Assembly (NCBI GenBank): GCA_002368735.1
Contig: DFEQ01000036.1
Span: forward strand, 4,566-16,549
DNA from: Christensenella sp. UBA3798
GTDB lineage: Bacteria > Bacillota > Clostridia > Christensenellales > CAG-1252
Direction: 5' to 3'
DNA: 11,984 nucleotides
Shown: positions 6,465 to 11,984 of the stretch, in pieces
How the letters are laid out: each line of letters starts with the position of its first letter
How positions within the stretch are numbered: the stretch's first letter is position 1
The notes under the pieces: model-generated
The model's database searches: none
What the model was told of the DNA's origin: nothing
Seen by the model: the letters and a program-made list of their open reading frames with translations, nothing else
Program-made: the position numbers and the translations under genes

Positions 6465-7835
6465 CTATCCCTTATCCTTCAAGAGAGCAATTATCTTTGA
6501 TCTCGAACGGTTTAATTCTTTTTTTACAGATTCATCGGATTCAATTAGCACCTTAAATGCCCGACACAACTCGTTCAATAGCGGATCCGTCCGCCCTTTT
6601 AAATCTATCATAAACAAATCATTATCTATCAAATCACATTCTTTACTGTCGTTGTTCTTATACGTTGTATACCATGATGCCGCGCAATCATCTTTACTAA
6701 TAAAAATAGTAAAGTTATAACACAAAGTAAAAGGGTTTTCTTCTTTCAGTTGCAGAAAGTGAATATTATTTACCCAGTCATCCTCTAAACCGGAGCAATC
6801 AATTTCTCCACAATGAATTTCTCCTTTTTGTGGCATAAGCCATGTTTCAACTGGTTTTGATATCAGCTGATTAAACTTTTCATCAGTTTTTGTTTTATCT
6901 TTATATCTAAAAACTTCAAATAGGTGCTTTATCCTCTCTTCTTTTATTTCATAATCACTTCGCGTTTGCCAAATCGTCAATTCTTCCATATCTACTAATA
7001 GCTGAATCTTTTCGCAGAAATCTCTTATTTGGCTATCTTCATTGGGATTTATTGTTTCTTCAATTGCATCAACTAAAATTTTAAAGCTGTTGATGAAATC
7101 ATAAATCGGGCCCTCATCTCCAGAACTGACGCCATCAATCCAACTTAAAACTTTTTTAAGATCTGCTTTTGGTGGCAATTTGTAGTCCCCAGTTTTATCA
7201 TACTGTGACTGTATGACATTAAGAATATTCTGAGAGAGGTCTTTATCTTTAACATTGCTTATATTGACTATTCGATTGATTATCGTTGAAATGGATTCTC
7301 CACATAGCGCCCCTAAAAAATCCGCATAGTCATACATGGCGCTCTTTGCTTTTCTTATCCAGCAAGTTACGCTGCGACGCGCTTTAAAGCTTTTTCTGTA
7401 ATATTGCTTAATTATTTCTTTTAGTACTTTAATGTTCTGAAGCTGGTCTGCGGTTGCATAATAGTAATAATGTATATCGTTCTGAGTGTTAATTGCTATA
7501 GCCAAACTCGCCATTGGCGTTAAGTCATAATTCGTCAATTCGTTTGTGAGTATATGCAATTCTTCTCCGGGCTCCATTCTAGACATTTCATCAGATTCAA
7601 TAACGTAATGGCAAACCTTTCTTTTATCCGTCCCCCGTTGAACACACTTATTCATTATTTTTAAAAGCGCATCCGAATCGCACGCTATGCCCGTTACATT
7701 CCCTTCTGGTAGGGTCTCAATGAATCTTTGAAGATTGGCTAAGCACATCTCATCAGAATGATTACAGCCTTCATCTATTATTTCCCCTAGTTTTTTTTCA
7801 CACGTTTGACAAAACGGCTTTTTCCCTTGCATCAT
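6465..7835 (-). CDS. Unrecognised 456-residue protein with an N-terminal Cys/His cluster
   Basis: I do not recognise this family. The N-terminus has C9-x2-C12-x11-C24-x-H26-x4-C31, a plausible zinc site. A mixed alpha/beta part follows, with VTGIACDSDALLKIM (46-60), HYVIESDEM (75-83) and LHILTNELTNYDLTP (92-106), then an Ile/Tyr-rich strand (IHYYYY). The middle (about 140-330) is mostly helical and rich in Lys and Glu. The C-terminal third contains ETWLMPQ, paired Cys (about 340-350) and a final charged helix. There is no signal peptide or membrane segment, so it should be cytoplasmic. Two adjacent ATGs (7835 and 7832) are possible starts, and the ribosome site is weak (GGTGG). It begins 12 bp after the stop of the membrane-protein gene and ends 1 bp before the decarboxylase gene. 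The alpha/beta module faintly recalls sensor modules of bacterial defence proteins; this is only an impression. Confidence 0.85.
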   Translation of the reverse strand: MMQGKKPFCQTCEKKLGEIIDEGCNHSDEMCLANLQRFIETLPEGNVTGIACDSDALLKIMNKCVQRGTDKRKVCHYVIESDEMSRMEPGEELHILTNELTNYDLTPMASLAIAINTQNDIHYYYYATADQLQNIKVLKEIIKQYYRKSFKARRSVTCWIRKAKSAMYDYADFLGALCGESISTIINRIVNISNVKDKDLSQNILNVIQSQYDKTGDYKLPPKADLKKVLSWIDGVSSGDEGPIYDFINSFKILVDAIEETINPNEDSQIRDFCEKIQLLVDMEELTIWQTRSDYEIKEERIKHLFEVFRYKDKTKTDEKFNQLISKPVETWLMPQKGEIHCGEIDCSGLEDDWVNNIHFLQLKEENPFTLCYNFTIFISKDDCAASWYTTYKNNDSKECDLIDNDLFMIDLKGRTDPLLNELCRAFKVLIESDESVKKELNRSRSKIIALLKDKG

Positions 7836-7847
7836 TTTTCGCCACCA

Positions 7848-8399
7848 CTATTTTGACAGAAAACTGCTTATGCTATTAATAACAGTATCCAAATTTAATA
7901 CTTTCTCTTTACATCCCCCAAGCAACTCCCTTTCTTGAGCTTTTATTTCTTGATTCAGCTCCTCGTTGTATCGCTTGGCATAATTGTTGCTTTTCTCATC
8001 ATCGCTTTTTTCATCAAAATGCGCAAAATAATAGTTCGTTTTAATTTCATACCATGAATTCAATTCATGTATCCTCTTGTAGATGGCGAACAATTGACTT
8101 CGCACATTAATAGGAATCAATGAAATAATTCCCACATTTATTGCCTCATCCCAAACTGGCGTCTTTAGTGGATTCTTATCTAAGCTGTATTCGGTCAATT
8201 TGCCCAATTCTTCTTTTATGCATTCTAATTCCGCCTTAATTCTCTCACATAATTCAATTGTCGATTTCTTATCTTTATGACGATCAAAAACATATTCACC
8301 AATCAATGCTAAAACAAATCCTATGAATGTCGCAAAAATGGAAGGTATAAACTGCCCCCAATCACAAGGCCAAATCTCCAACAAATAAATGCCTTCCAT
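7848..8399 (-). CDS. Small membrane-anchored coiled-coil protein of unknown function
   Basis: The product has 183 residues. One hydrophobic segment (about 17-37, FIPSIFATFIGFVLALIGEY) is followed by a basic stretch (RHKDKK), which predicts a cytoplasmic C-terminal domain. That domain is helical: a likely coiled coil at about 44-75, a short Pro-containing section, and a second helical region (130-180) with many Glu, Lys and Asn. It is the first gene of the island operon, preceded by a strong AAGGAG site and a good sigma-70 promoter. Single-span anchors of this kind are common in defence operons, where they attach a partner to the membrane or act as effectors, but nothing in the sequence proves this. 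No family name can be given. Confidence 0.85.
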   Translation of the reverse strand: MEGIYLLEIWPCDWGQFIPSIFATFIGFVLALIGEYVFDRHKDKKSTIELCERIKAELECIKEELGKLTEYSLDKNPLKTPVWDEAINVGIISLIPINVRSQLFAIYKRIHELNSWYEIKTNYYFAHFDEKSDDEKSNNYAKRYNEELNQEIKAQERELLGGCKEKVLNLDTVINSISSFLSK

Positions 8400-8458
8400 T
8401 TATATATCTCCTTTTGCAAAGAGTTTTCATCAAAACACATTTGCACTGATACAAAATT

Positions 8459-8487
8459 ATTATATCTTTTTTTTATGTAAAAAGCAA
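8459..8487 (-). promoter_or_regulatory. Sigma-70 promoter of the island operon
   Basis: On the minus strand, TTGCTT (8487 to 8482) lies 17 bp upstream of a perfect TATAAT (8464 to 8459); the spacer includes a run of eight A. The leader would be about 50 nt and ends with AAGGAG before the first island gene. Confidence 0.75.
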
Positions 8488-8550
8488 TATTTTAGTCCAA
8501 CCATTTTTGAACGAGCGCCCGTGGGTTTGGCTACAGGCTCCCTCAAAGCA

Positions 8551-8572
8551 ACAAAAAGCGCGTCGCCGCGCC
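8551..8572 (-). terminator. Rho-independent terminator after bioY
   Basis: On the minus strand, GCGCG and CGCGC (8571-8567 and 8562-8558) form a 5-bp GC stem with a 4-nt loop, followed by TTTTTG. It lies 14 bp after the bioY stop codon and shields the island from bioY transcription. Confidence 0.7.
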
Positions 8573-8585
8573 GAAAGGGGTCTCC

Positions 8586-9122
8586 CTACTGCGCCTTGAC
8601 CTTGTTCAACCTGTAGGATAATAGGAAGGCGAGGACGATCTTGATGACGTCAGGAAGGATAAAGGGGACGACGCACACCATAAGCGCGTGGACGAAGGTC
8701 CCGCCCATCATATACACGAACCAGGCAGACCCGCCCGCGTAGATGACGGCGAGGGAAACGGCGGCGAGGAGATAGTGCGCCCAACGCGGCAAATTAAAGA
8801 AGGAAAGGATAAAGTAGAGGAGCGCCACGACGGCGAACGCCATGATGAAGCCGCCCGTCGCGGAGAGGAGCACCGAAAAGCCCCCTCGGAAGCCCGAAAA
8901 GACAGGGAGCCCCACCGCTCCCATCGCAAGATACAGCCACACGGCAACGGCGCCGCGCTTGCCGCCGAGATACTCCAAAGTGAAGAAAACGCCGAAGACC
9001 TGCAGGGTGAAAGGCACCGTCGCAGGGATGGTGATAAAGGCGCAGATGGCGTTCAATGCCACCGCGAGCGCGATATAGGCGATATCGCGGGTCTTGAGCT
9101 TTTTGAGGACGTTTTCCTTCAT
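8586..9122 (-). CDS. bioY: Biotin transporter BioY (substrate-binding S component)
   Basis: The product has 178 residues, normal for BioY, with about six hydrophobic segments. Family signatures are visible: PATVPFTLQVF near residue 35, GLPVFSGFRGG around 70 with ATGGF just after (the more usual form is GPTGGY), and VPFILPDVIK near the end (usually PFxPGD-x-K). BioY binds biotin in the membrane and works alone or with the shared ECF module (EcfA, EcfA', EcfT), not encoded here. The start at 9122 was chosen because the protein family begins close to this Met and a promoter -10 lies just before it; the upstream extension of the frame runs back towards the tRNA and is not coding. No ribosome binding site is visible, so the message may be leaderless. 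No recognisable BirA box was found. Confidence 0.92.
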   Translation of the reverse strand: MKENVLKKLKTRDIAYIALAVALNAICAFITIPATVPFTLQVFGVFFTLEYLGGKRGAVAVWLYLAMGAVGLPVFSGFRGGFSVLLSATGGFIMAFAVVALLYFILSFFNLPRWAHYLLAAVSLAVIYAGGSAWFVYMMGGTFVHALMVCVVPFILPDVIKIVLAFLLSYRLNKVKAQ

Positions 9123-9128
9123 ACCGAT

Positions 9129-9157
9129 ATTATATCCGTCCGATGGCGGAAAGACAA
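9129..9157 (-). promoter_or_regulatory. bioY promoter, apparently giving a leaderless transcript
   Basis: On the minus strand, TTGTCT (9157 to 9152) lies 17 bp upstream of a perfect TATAAT (9134 to 9129). Only six bases, ATCGGT, separate the -10 from the ATG, so transcription should start at or within a base or two of the start codon. Confidence 0.65.
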
Positions 9158-9213
9158 GCAAATTCACCGCGCGCAATTTCTCTCCGCAGCGCAAAATTAA
9201 ATGTGCAAAGTGC

Positions 9214-9242
9214 TTGCAAAACTTTTTTCGCTGTGCTACAAT
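9214..9242 (+). promoter_or_regulatory. Promoter of tRNA-Val
   Basis: TTGCAA (9214-9219), a 17-bp spacer and TACAAT (9237-9242), with TGC directly before the -10 as an extended element. The tRNA begins 13 bp after the -10. Confidence 0.75.
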
Positions 9243-9255
9243 AACACTACCCAAT

Positions 9256-9331
9256 GGACAGTTAGCTCAGTTGGTAGAGCGTCTTCTTGACGTGGAGAGG
9301 GTCAGGGGTTCGAGTCCCTTACTGTCCACCA
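9256..9331 (+). tRNA. tRNA-Val with anticodon GAC, CCA encoded
   Basis: All four arms fold. The acceptor GGACAGT (9256-9262) pairs with ACTGTCC (9321-9327). The D arm is GCTC/GAGC. The anticodon stem TCTTC/GGAGA (one G-T pair) encloses the loop TTGACGT with anticodon GAC (9289-9291). The T arm is AGGGG-TTCGAGT-CCCTT. The discriminator is A and CCA is encoded at 9329-9331. A35 and C36 are the main valine identity bases. It has its own promoter and terminator and is a single-gene unit. Confidence 0.95.
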
Positions 9332-9333
9332 GA

Positions 9334-9369
9334 AAAGAACCCTGATTTATCTTCGAATCAGGGTTCTTT
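9334..9369 (+). terminator. Terminator after tRNA-Val
   Basis: A perfect 14-bp stem, AAAGAACCCTGATT (9334-9347) with its complement at 9356-9369, encloses an 8-nt loop. The T residues are part of the stem's 3' arm (TTCTTTC). The A-rich 5' arm means it could also work on the opposite strand. Confidence 0.8.
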
Positions 9370-9371
9370 CA

Positions 9372-9559
9372 ATGATATCCGTCCTTCGAACGGATGATAT
9401 ATGCTCTGCATATGATATACCTTTCGGTATGATATACGCCTCATAGCGTATTGCGGACGGATATTATATCATATTGCGCCAAAGGAGCAATATATCATGC
9501 GTCGTCAGACGTATATCATATCGCGCAAGCGATATATCATTCCACGCCCCCTCGCGTGG
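9372..9559. repeat. Array of eight mini-hairpins separated by ATGATAT / ATATCAT spacers
   Basis: Four copies of ATGATAT (9372, 9394, 9412, 9429) are followed by four copies of the reverse complement ATATCAT (9466, 9492, 9513, 9534). Between and around them lie short hairpins of differing sequence: TCCGT/ACGGA, ATATGC/GCATAT, ATACC/GGTAT, ATACGC/GCGTAT, ATATTGC/GCAATAT, ATGCGTC/GACGTAT (one G-T pair), ATATCGC/GCGATAT with a GCAA loop, and CCACGC/GCGTGG. A longer inverted repeat, ATATCCGTCC (9375-9384) with GGACGGATAT (9455-9464), encloses the first half. Stems vary while spacers stay fixed, so structure rather than sequence is kept. The array fills the whole gap between the tRNA terminator and the GDPD gene and may form the leader of that gene. 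Confidence 0.85.
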
Positions 9560-9575
9560 CAGGAAGGAGCCCCCC

Positions 9576-10373
9576 ATGTCCTCAAAAGCCAAACTCATCC
9601 TCAAGATAGTTATCCCCGTCGTCTGTGTGATCCTCGCGGCGGCGATCGTGCTTGCTTGCTTGTATTTCTTCCTGCCGAAGTCGGAGGCGCAGTACGTGGC
9701 GCACATGGGGTGCAGCAAGGACTATGTCGGCAACACTGAGGCAGCATTCCGCGCCGCGGCGGAGAAGGATTACTACGGCATCGAGACCGATATCCGCAAG
9801 ACCAAGGACGGCGTGTACGTCTGCAACCACGACGAAACGGTGAAATACGCGGACGGCACCCAAATGGGAGTATCGAAGCACGCCTATGCGGAGCTATCCG
9901 CCAAGCCTTTGAAAAACGGCAAGACGGACTCTCCCGTTTACCTCTGCACTTTCCAAAGGTATTTGGAGATATGCAAAGCAGGCGGCAAGGTGGCTGTCAT
10001 CGAGCTCAAAGAGGACTTTGACATCGTGGAGCTCGGCGAGATGCTCGCCATCGTAGACATTGTCTACGACCGCGAGAAGATCTCCGTCATCTCCTTCTAT
10101 TACGACCCGCTGCTCCGCGTCAAGGAGTTGGACGCGACCGTCAGCCTCCAGTACCTCTCGGAGACCAAGGACGACCCTTACTTTGACAAGTGCATCCGGG
10201 ACGGCATCTCCCTCGACGTGCGGCAATCCGTCCTGACCGCCGACCTCGTCAAGCGCTTCCACGCGGCGGGGCTCACCGTCAACACTTGGACGGTCAACAA
10301 GTGCTTCGACCGAAACATCGTGCGCATCAAAGGGGTGGACTACGTGACGACCGACCTCTTTGACAAGAACTGA
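9576..10373 (+). CDS. Membrane-anchored glycerophosphodiester phosphodiesterase-family protein with altered HRG and ENT motifs
   Basis: The product has 265 residues. One N-terminal membrane segment (about 7-33) anchors a GDPD domain (40-265) on the outer face. The family normally hydrolyses glycerophosphodiesters to glycerol-3-phosphate and an alcohol, from deacylated lipids or teichoic-acid polymers. Conserved here are His43, Glu70 and Asp72 (IETDI, metal ligands), His85-Asp86 (NHD), Glu143 and Lys145 (IELK) and TVNTWTVN near the C-terminus. Two usual residues are changed: the catalytic HRG reads His43-Met44-Gly45, and the ENT reads Gly52-Asn53-Thr54. Activity or substrate may therefore differ. 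The start at 9576 has GGAAGGAG at a good distance; the frame can be read back to 9474, but only through the hairpin array. A terminator follows directly. Confidence 0.88.
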   Translation: MSSKAKLILKIVIPVVCVILAAAIVLACLYFFLPKSEAQYVAHMGCSKDYVGNTEAAFRAAAEKDYYGIETDIRKTKDGVYVCNHDETVKYADGTQMGVSKHAYAELSAKPLKNGKTDSPVYLCTFQRYLEICKAGGKVAVIELKEDFDIVELGEMLAIVDIVYDREKISVISFYYDPLLRVKELDATVSLQYLSETKDDPYFDKCIRDGISLDVRQSVLTADLVKRFHAAGLTVNTWTVNKCFDRNIVRIKGVDYVTTDLFDKN

Positions 10374-10395
10374 TTCCGCGCAATCACCCGCTCAA

Positions 10396-10423
10396 AGCTC
10401 GGCTACTACGCCGAGTTTTTTGT
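10396..10423 (+). terminator. Rho-independent terminator of the GDPD gene
   Basis: Stem CTCGGC (10398-10403) with GCCGAG (10410-10415), a 6-nt loop, then TTTTTTG. It lies 25 bp after the stop codon. Confidence 0.85.
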
Positions 10424-10472
10424 TTGTCTTCAAGCAACGCTCGGCAACTTTGGGGAGACACTTCGCAAGATG

Positions 10473-10670
10473 GCGCTACGCGCGATTGTCCTTTTCTTTG
10501 AAGAAAAGAACGAACAATCACCCCAAGAAATTTGCAATTTCTCGGGGACCCCGAGAAGGCGGGGGTTGCGATTGCTTAAGTAACTTAAGAGCCGCTCTGA
10601 AAAAAGCGCTACGCGTGTTGGCACTTTTCTTTTGAAGAAAAGTACCCAAAAGAAAGTGGGGGTTGCGATT
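10473..10670. repeat. Two imperfect copies of an intergenic palindromic module
   Basis: Each copy has GCGCTACGCG (10473-10482 and 10606-10615), 8 bp of differing sequence, a CTTTTCTT-type hairpin (10491-10508 and 10623-10643) and later the identical 13-mer GGGGGTTGCGATT (10561-10573 and 10658-10670). The first copy carries about 50 extra bases with two more hairpins, one of them CTCGGG-GAC-CCCGAG. Short open frames across it are not coding. Similar TTTTCTTTTGAAGAAAAG palindromes occur between genes in many bacteria. Confidence 0.7.
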
Positions 10671-10890
10671 CCCCCAAACCCCTAAACGCTTTTAATCGGT
10701 GATCGCTTCGCGAGAAGGAAAAGAATAAAGTGAAGTGCACCGTGACAATAACTACGTAGCAAAGTGATACGGGGAGCTCAGCTCCGCGGGTCAAGGGCTA
10801 TAAAGGGGGAAATGTGCGGCGAGTCCTTTAAGGATAGTGAACAAGTACAGTTGGTGCATTCTTTTTATTCTTTTCCACAACTGCGCGCAA
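10671..10890. other. Gene-free stretch with little recognisable content
   Basis: No plausible gene is visible on either strand. The stretch contains one inverted copy of the AACTTCACT spacer (AGTGAAGT, 10729-10736), a small GGAGC/GCTCC hairpin (10773-10785) and no convincing promoter or terminator. Confidence 0.5.
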
Positions 10891-10897
10891 GGCGTGC

Positions 10898-10965
10898 AAC
10901 TTCACTTGCCGCAGGCAAACTTCACTGGCTTCGTCAACTTCACTCGGCAGAGCCGAAACTTCACT
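10898..10965. repeat. Second mini-hairpin array with AACTTCACT spacers
   Basis: Four perfect copies of AACTTCACT (10898, 10918, 10936, 10957; spacing 20, 18 and 21) enclose short segments. At least two of these fold as hairpins: TGCC-GCA-GGCA and CGGC-AGA-GCCG. An inverted copy lacking its last base lies at 10729-10736. The array ends just before the glgB promoter. Its plan, a fixed spacer alternating with variable small stems, is that of the ATGATAT array. Confidence 0.8.
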
Positions 10966-10973
10966 GCTCGCTA

Positions 10974-11002
10974 TTGCGATATCGCGCGATCCGTGCTAAA
11001 AT
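10974..11002 (+). promoter_or_regulatory. glgB promoter, apparently giving a leaderless transcript
   Basis: TTGCGA (10974-10979), a 17-bp spacer and TAAAAT (10997-11002) with an extended TGC. Six bases, AACGGT, separate the -10 from the ATG at 11009, so the transcript should begin at about the start codon. No Shine-Dalgarno sequence is present. Confidence 0.7.
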
Positions 11003-11008
11003 AACGGT

Positions 11009-11984
11009 ATGAAGCAAAAAAGCTATTCCATTTTGAAAAAATTCCCCGAACTCGCCCCCTTTGCAGGAGACATCCGTCTCAGGATGGAGCGCTACGAAAA
11101 AAAGCGCGCCGAGATAACGCAAGGGAAAACTTCCTTGAAGGACTTTGCCAACGCGCACAAGTGGTACGGCTTCCACCGCCTGGACGGCGGCTGGGTGTAT
11201 CGCGAATGGGCGCCCGCGGCGGACGGCGTATTTTTGGCGGGCGACTTCAACGAATGGAGCTATACGGCGACACCCTTGACCCGCCTCGAGAACGGCGACT
11301 GGGAGGTCTTTCTCCCCGGCGACACCCTTCACTTCGGCAGCCGCGTGATGACCGTCGTCCGCAACGGCGACGCCTTTACGCAGCATATCCCCATCTATGC
11401 CCGCCGCGTCACGCAGGATTGGGTCAGTCACAGTTGGTGCTGCGAGGTGTGGGAGGACGAAGCCTACGACTGGCAAAACGACGCTTTTACTTCGCGCGAA
11501 GCGCCCCTCATCTACGAGGCGCACGTAGGGATGTCAAGCGAGGAGGGCAAGATCGCGACCTACCGTGAATTTGCCGATAACGTGCTGCCCCACGTCAAGG
11601 ACGGCGGGTACAATACCATCCAACTGATGGCGGTGATGGAGCACCCCTATTACGGCTCCTTCGGCTATCAGGTCAGCAGCTTCTTCGCCGCATCCTCTCG
11701 CTTCGGCTATCCGAACGACCTCAAATATCTGGTGGACAAGGCGCACGGCATGGGCATCCGCGTGCTTCTCGACGTCGTGCACTCGCACGCCGTGGGCAAT
11801 ACCCTCGAGGGGCTCAACCTCTTCGACGGCAGCGATTATCAATTTTTCCACGCGGGCGCCAAGGGCGACCATCCCGCCTGGGGCACCAAACTATTCAATT
11901 ACGACAAGCCCGAAGTCCTGCACTTCCTCCTCAGCAACTTGAAGTTTTGGCTGGAGGAATACCACTTCGACGGCTTCCGCTTCG
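11009..11984 (+). CDS. glgB: 1,4-alpha-glucan branching enzyme (GH13_8 type), cut by the right edge
   Basis: 325 complete codons are visible, about half of the usual length. The enzyme cuts alpha-1,4-glucan chains and re-attaches them through alpha-1,6 links during glycogen synthesis in the cytoplasm. The N-terminal helical part and a CBM48-like domain (about 50-130: WYGFHRL, YREWAPAADGVFLAGDFNEW) are followed by the GH13 barrel from IYEAHVGMSS. Region I is DVVHSHA (255-261), with NTLEGLNLFDGSDYQFFH close behind, typical of the eukaryote-like GH13_8 branching enzymes. Region II begins at DGFRF (321-325); its catalytic Asp lies just beyond the window. The start is supported by the N-terminal MKQKSYSILKKFPELAPF, a normal family beginning, and by the promoter 6 bp upstream. 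No ribosome binding site is visible. No other glycogen gene is in the window. Confidence 0.93.
   Translation, partial: MKQKSYSILKKFPELAPFAGDIRLRMERYEKKRAEITQGKTSLKDFANAHKWYGFHRLDGGWVYREWAPAADGVFLAGDFNEWSYTATPLTRLENGDWEVFLPGDTLHFGSRVMTVVRNGDAFTQHIPIYARRVTQDWVSHSWCCEVWEDEAYDWQNDAFTSREAPLIYEAHVGMSSEEGKIATYREFADNVLPHVKDGGYNTIQLMAVMEHPYYGSFGYQVSSFFAASSRFGYPNDLKYLVDKAHGMGIRVLLDVVHSHAVGNTLEGLNLFDGSDYQFFHAGAKGDHPAWGTKLFNYDKPEVLHFLLSNLKFWLEEYHFDGFRF

Noticed and set aside
8586..9331. tRNA-Val as the attachment site of the AT-rich island
   Set aside because: bioY and its promoter lie between the tRNA and the island, no tRNA fragment is repeated at the island's other end, and no integrase is present.
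9094..9345. Plus-strand open frame across the tRNA
   Set aside because: Its C-terminal half is the translation of the tRNA-Val gene itself, a well-known false call.
9372..9540. CRISPR array
   Set aside because: The repeat is only 7 bp, inverts halfway, and the intervening segments are self-complementary hairpins rather than unrelated spacers; no cas gene is nearby.
9474..9575. N-terminal extension of the GDPD protein
   Set aside because: It would translate the hairpin array; the strong ribosome site and the membrane segment support the start at 9576.

Overview
The window reads as a chromosomal segment of an uncultured gut-type Clostridium relative (Bacillota). Supporting this are a CiaR-like response regulator with its operators, a stand-alone BioY, AGGAGG-type ribosome binding sites, a CCA-encoding tRNA, a Cthe_2159-type lipoprotein and a GH13_8 branching enzyme. 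A Christensenellales-like host would fit but is only a guess. The flanks are GC-rich (39 of 60 bases are G/C at 2641-2700). The block from about 4242 to 8500 is strikingly AT-rich (17 of 60 at 7021-7080).

Left part, 1-4080, minus strand: an OmpR-family response regulator and its sensor kinase overlap by ATGA, end in a clear terminator, and are followed by a large beta-helix-type lipoprotein cut by the left edge. Both the two-component operon and the lipoprotein gene carry the same perfect site, TTTAAG-N5-TTTAAG, exactly 10 bp upstream of a -10 hexamer. This is the recognition sequence and promoter layout of the streptococcal CiaR regulon, so the regulator probably activates itself and the lipoprotein.

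Middle, 4242-8500, minus strand: an AT-rich accessory island of four genes behind one good sigma-70 promoter. In transcription order they are a small membrane-anchored coiled-coil protein, a 456-residue unrecognised protein with a Cys/His cluster, a compact PLP-dependent decarboxylase-family protein with altered active-site motifs, and a 355-residue unrecognised protein that faintly resembles the DIT1/PvcA isocyanide synthases. The last gene is separated by a 50-nt three-way-junction structure and has its own promoter. This is the best candidate for an undescribed system (defence or small-molecule synthesis); its function is not established by the sequence.

Right part, 8551-11984: bioY (minus strand), tRNA-Val(GAC), a hairpin array built on ATGATAT/ATATCAT spacers, an anchored GDPD-family protein, a 635-bp gene-free stretch full of repeats (including a second hairpin array with AACTTCACT spacers), and the start of glgB, cut by the right edge. 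bioY and glgB lack a convincing ribosome binding site and have a -10 hexamer exactly 6 nt before the ATG, sharing A(T/A)CGGT-ATG. They look like leaderless messages, unlike the neighbouring genes that have strong Shine-Dalgarno sequences.
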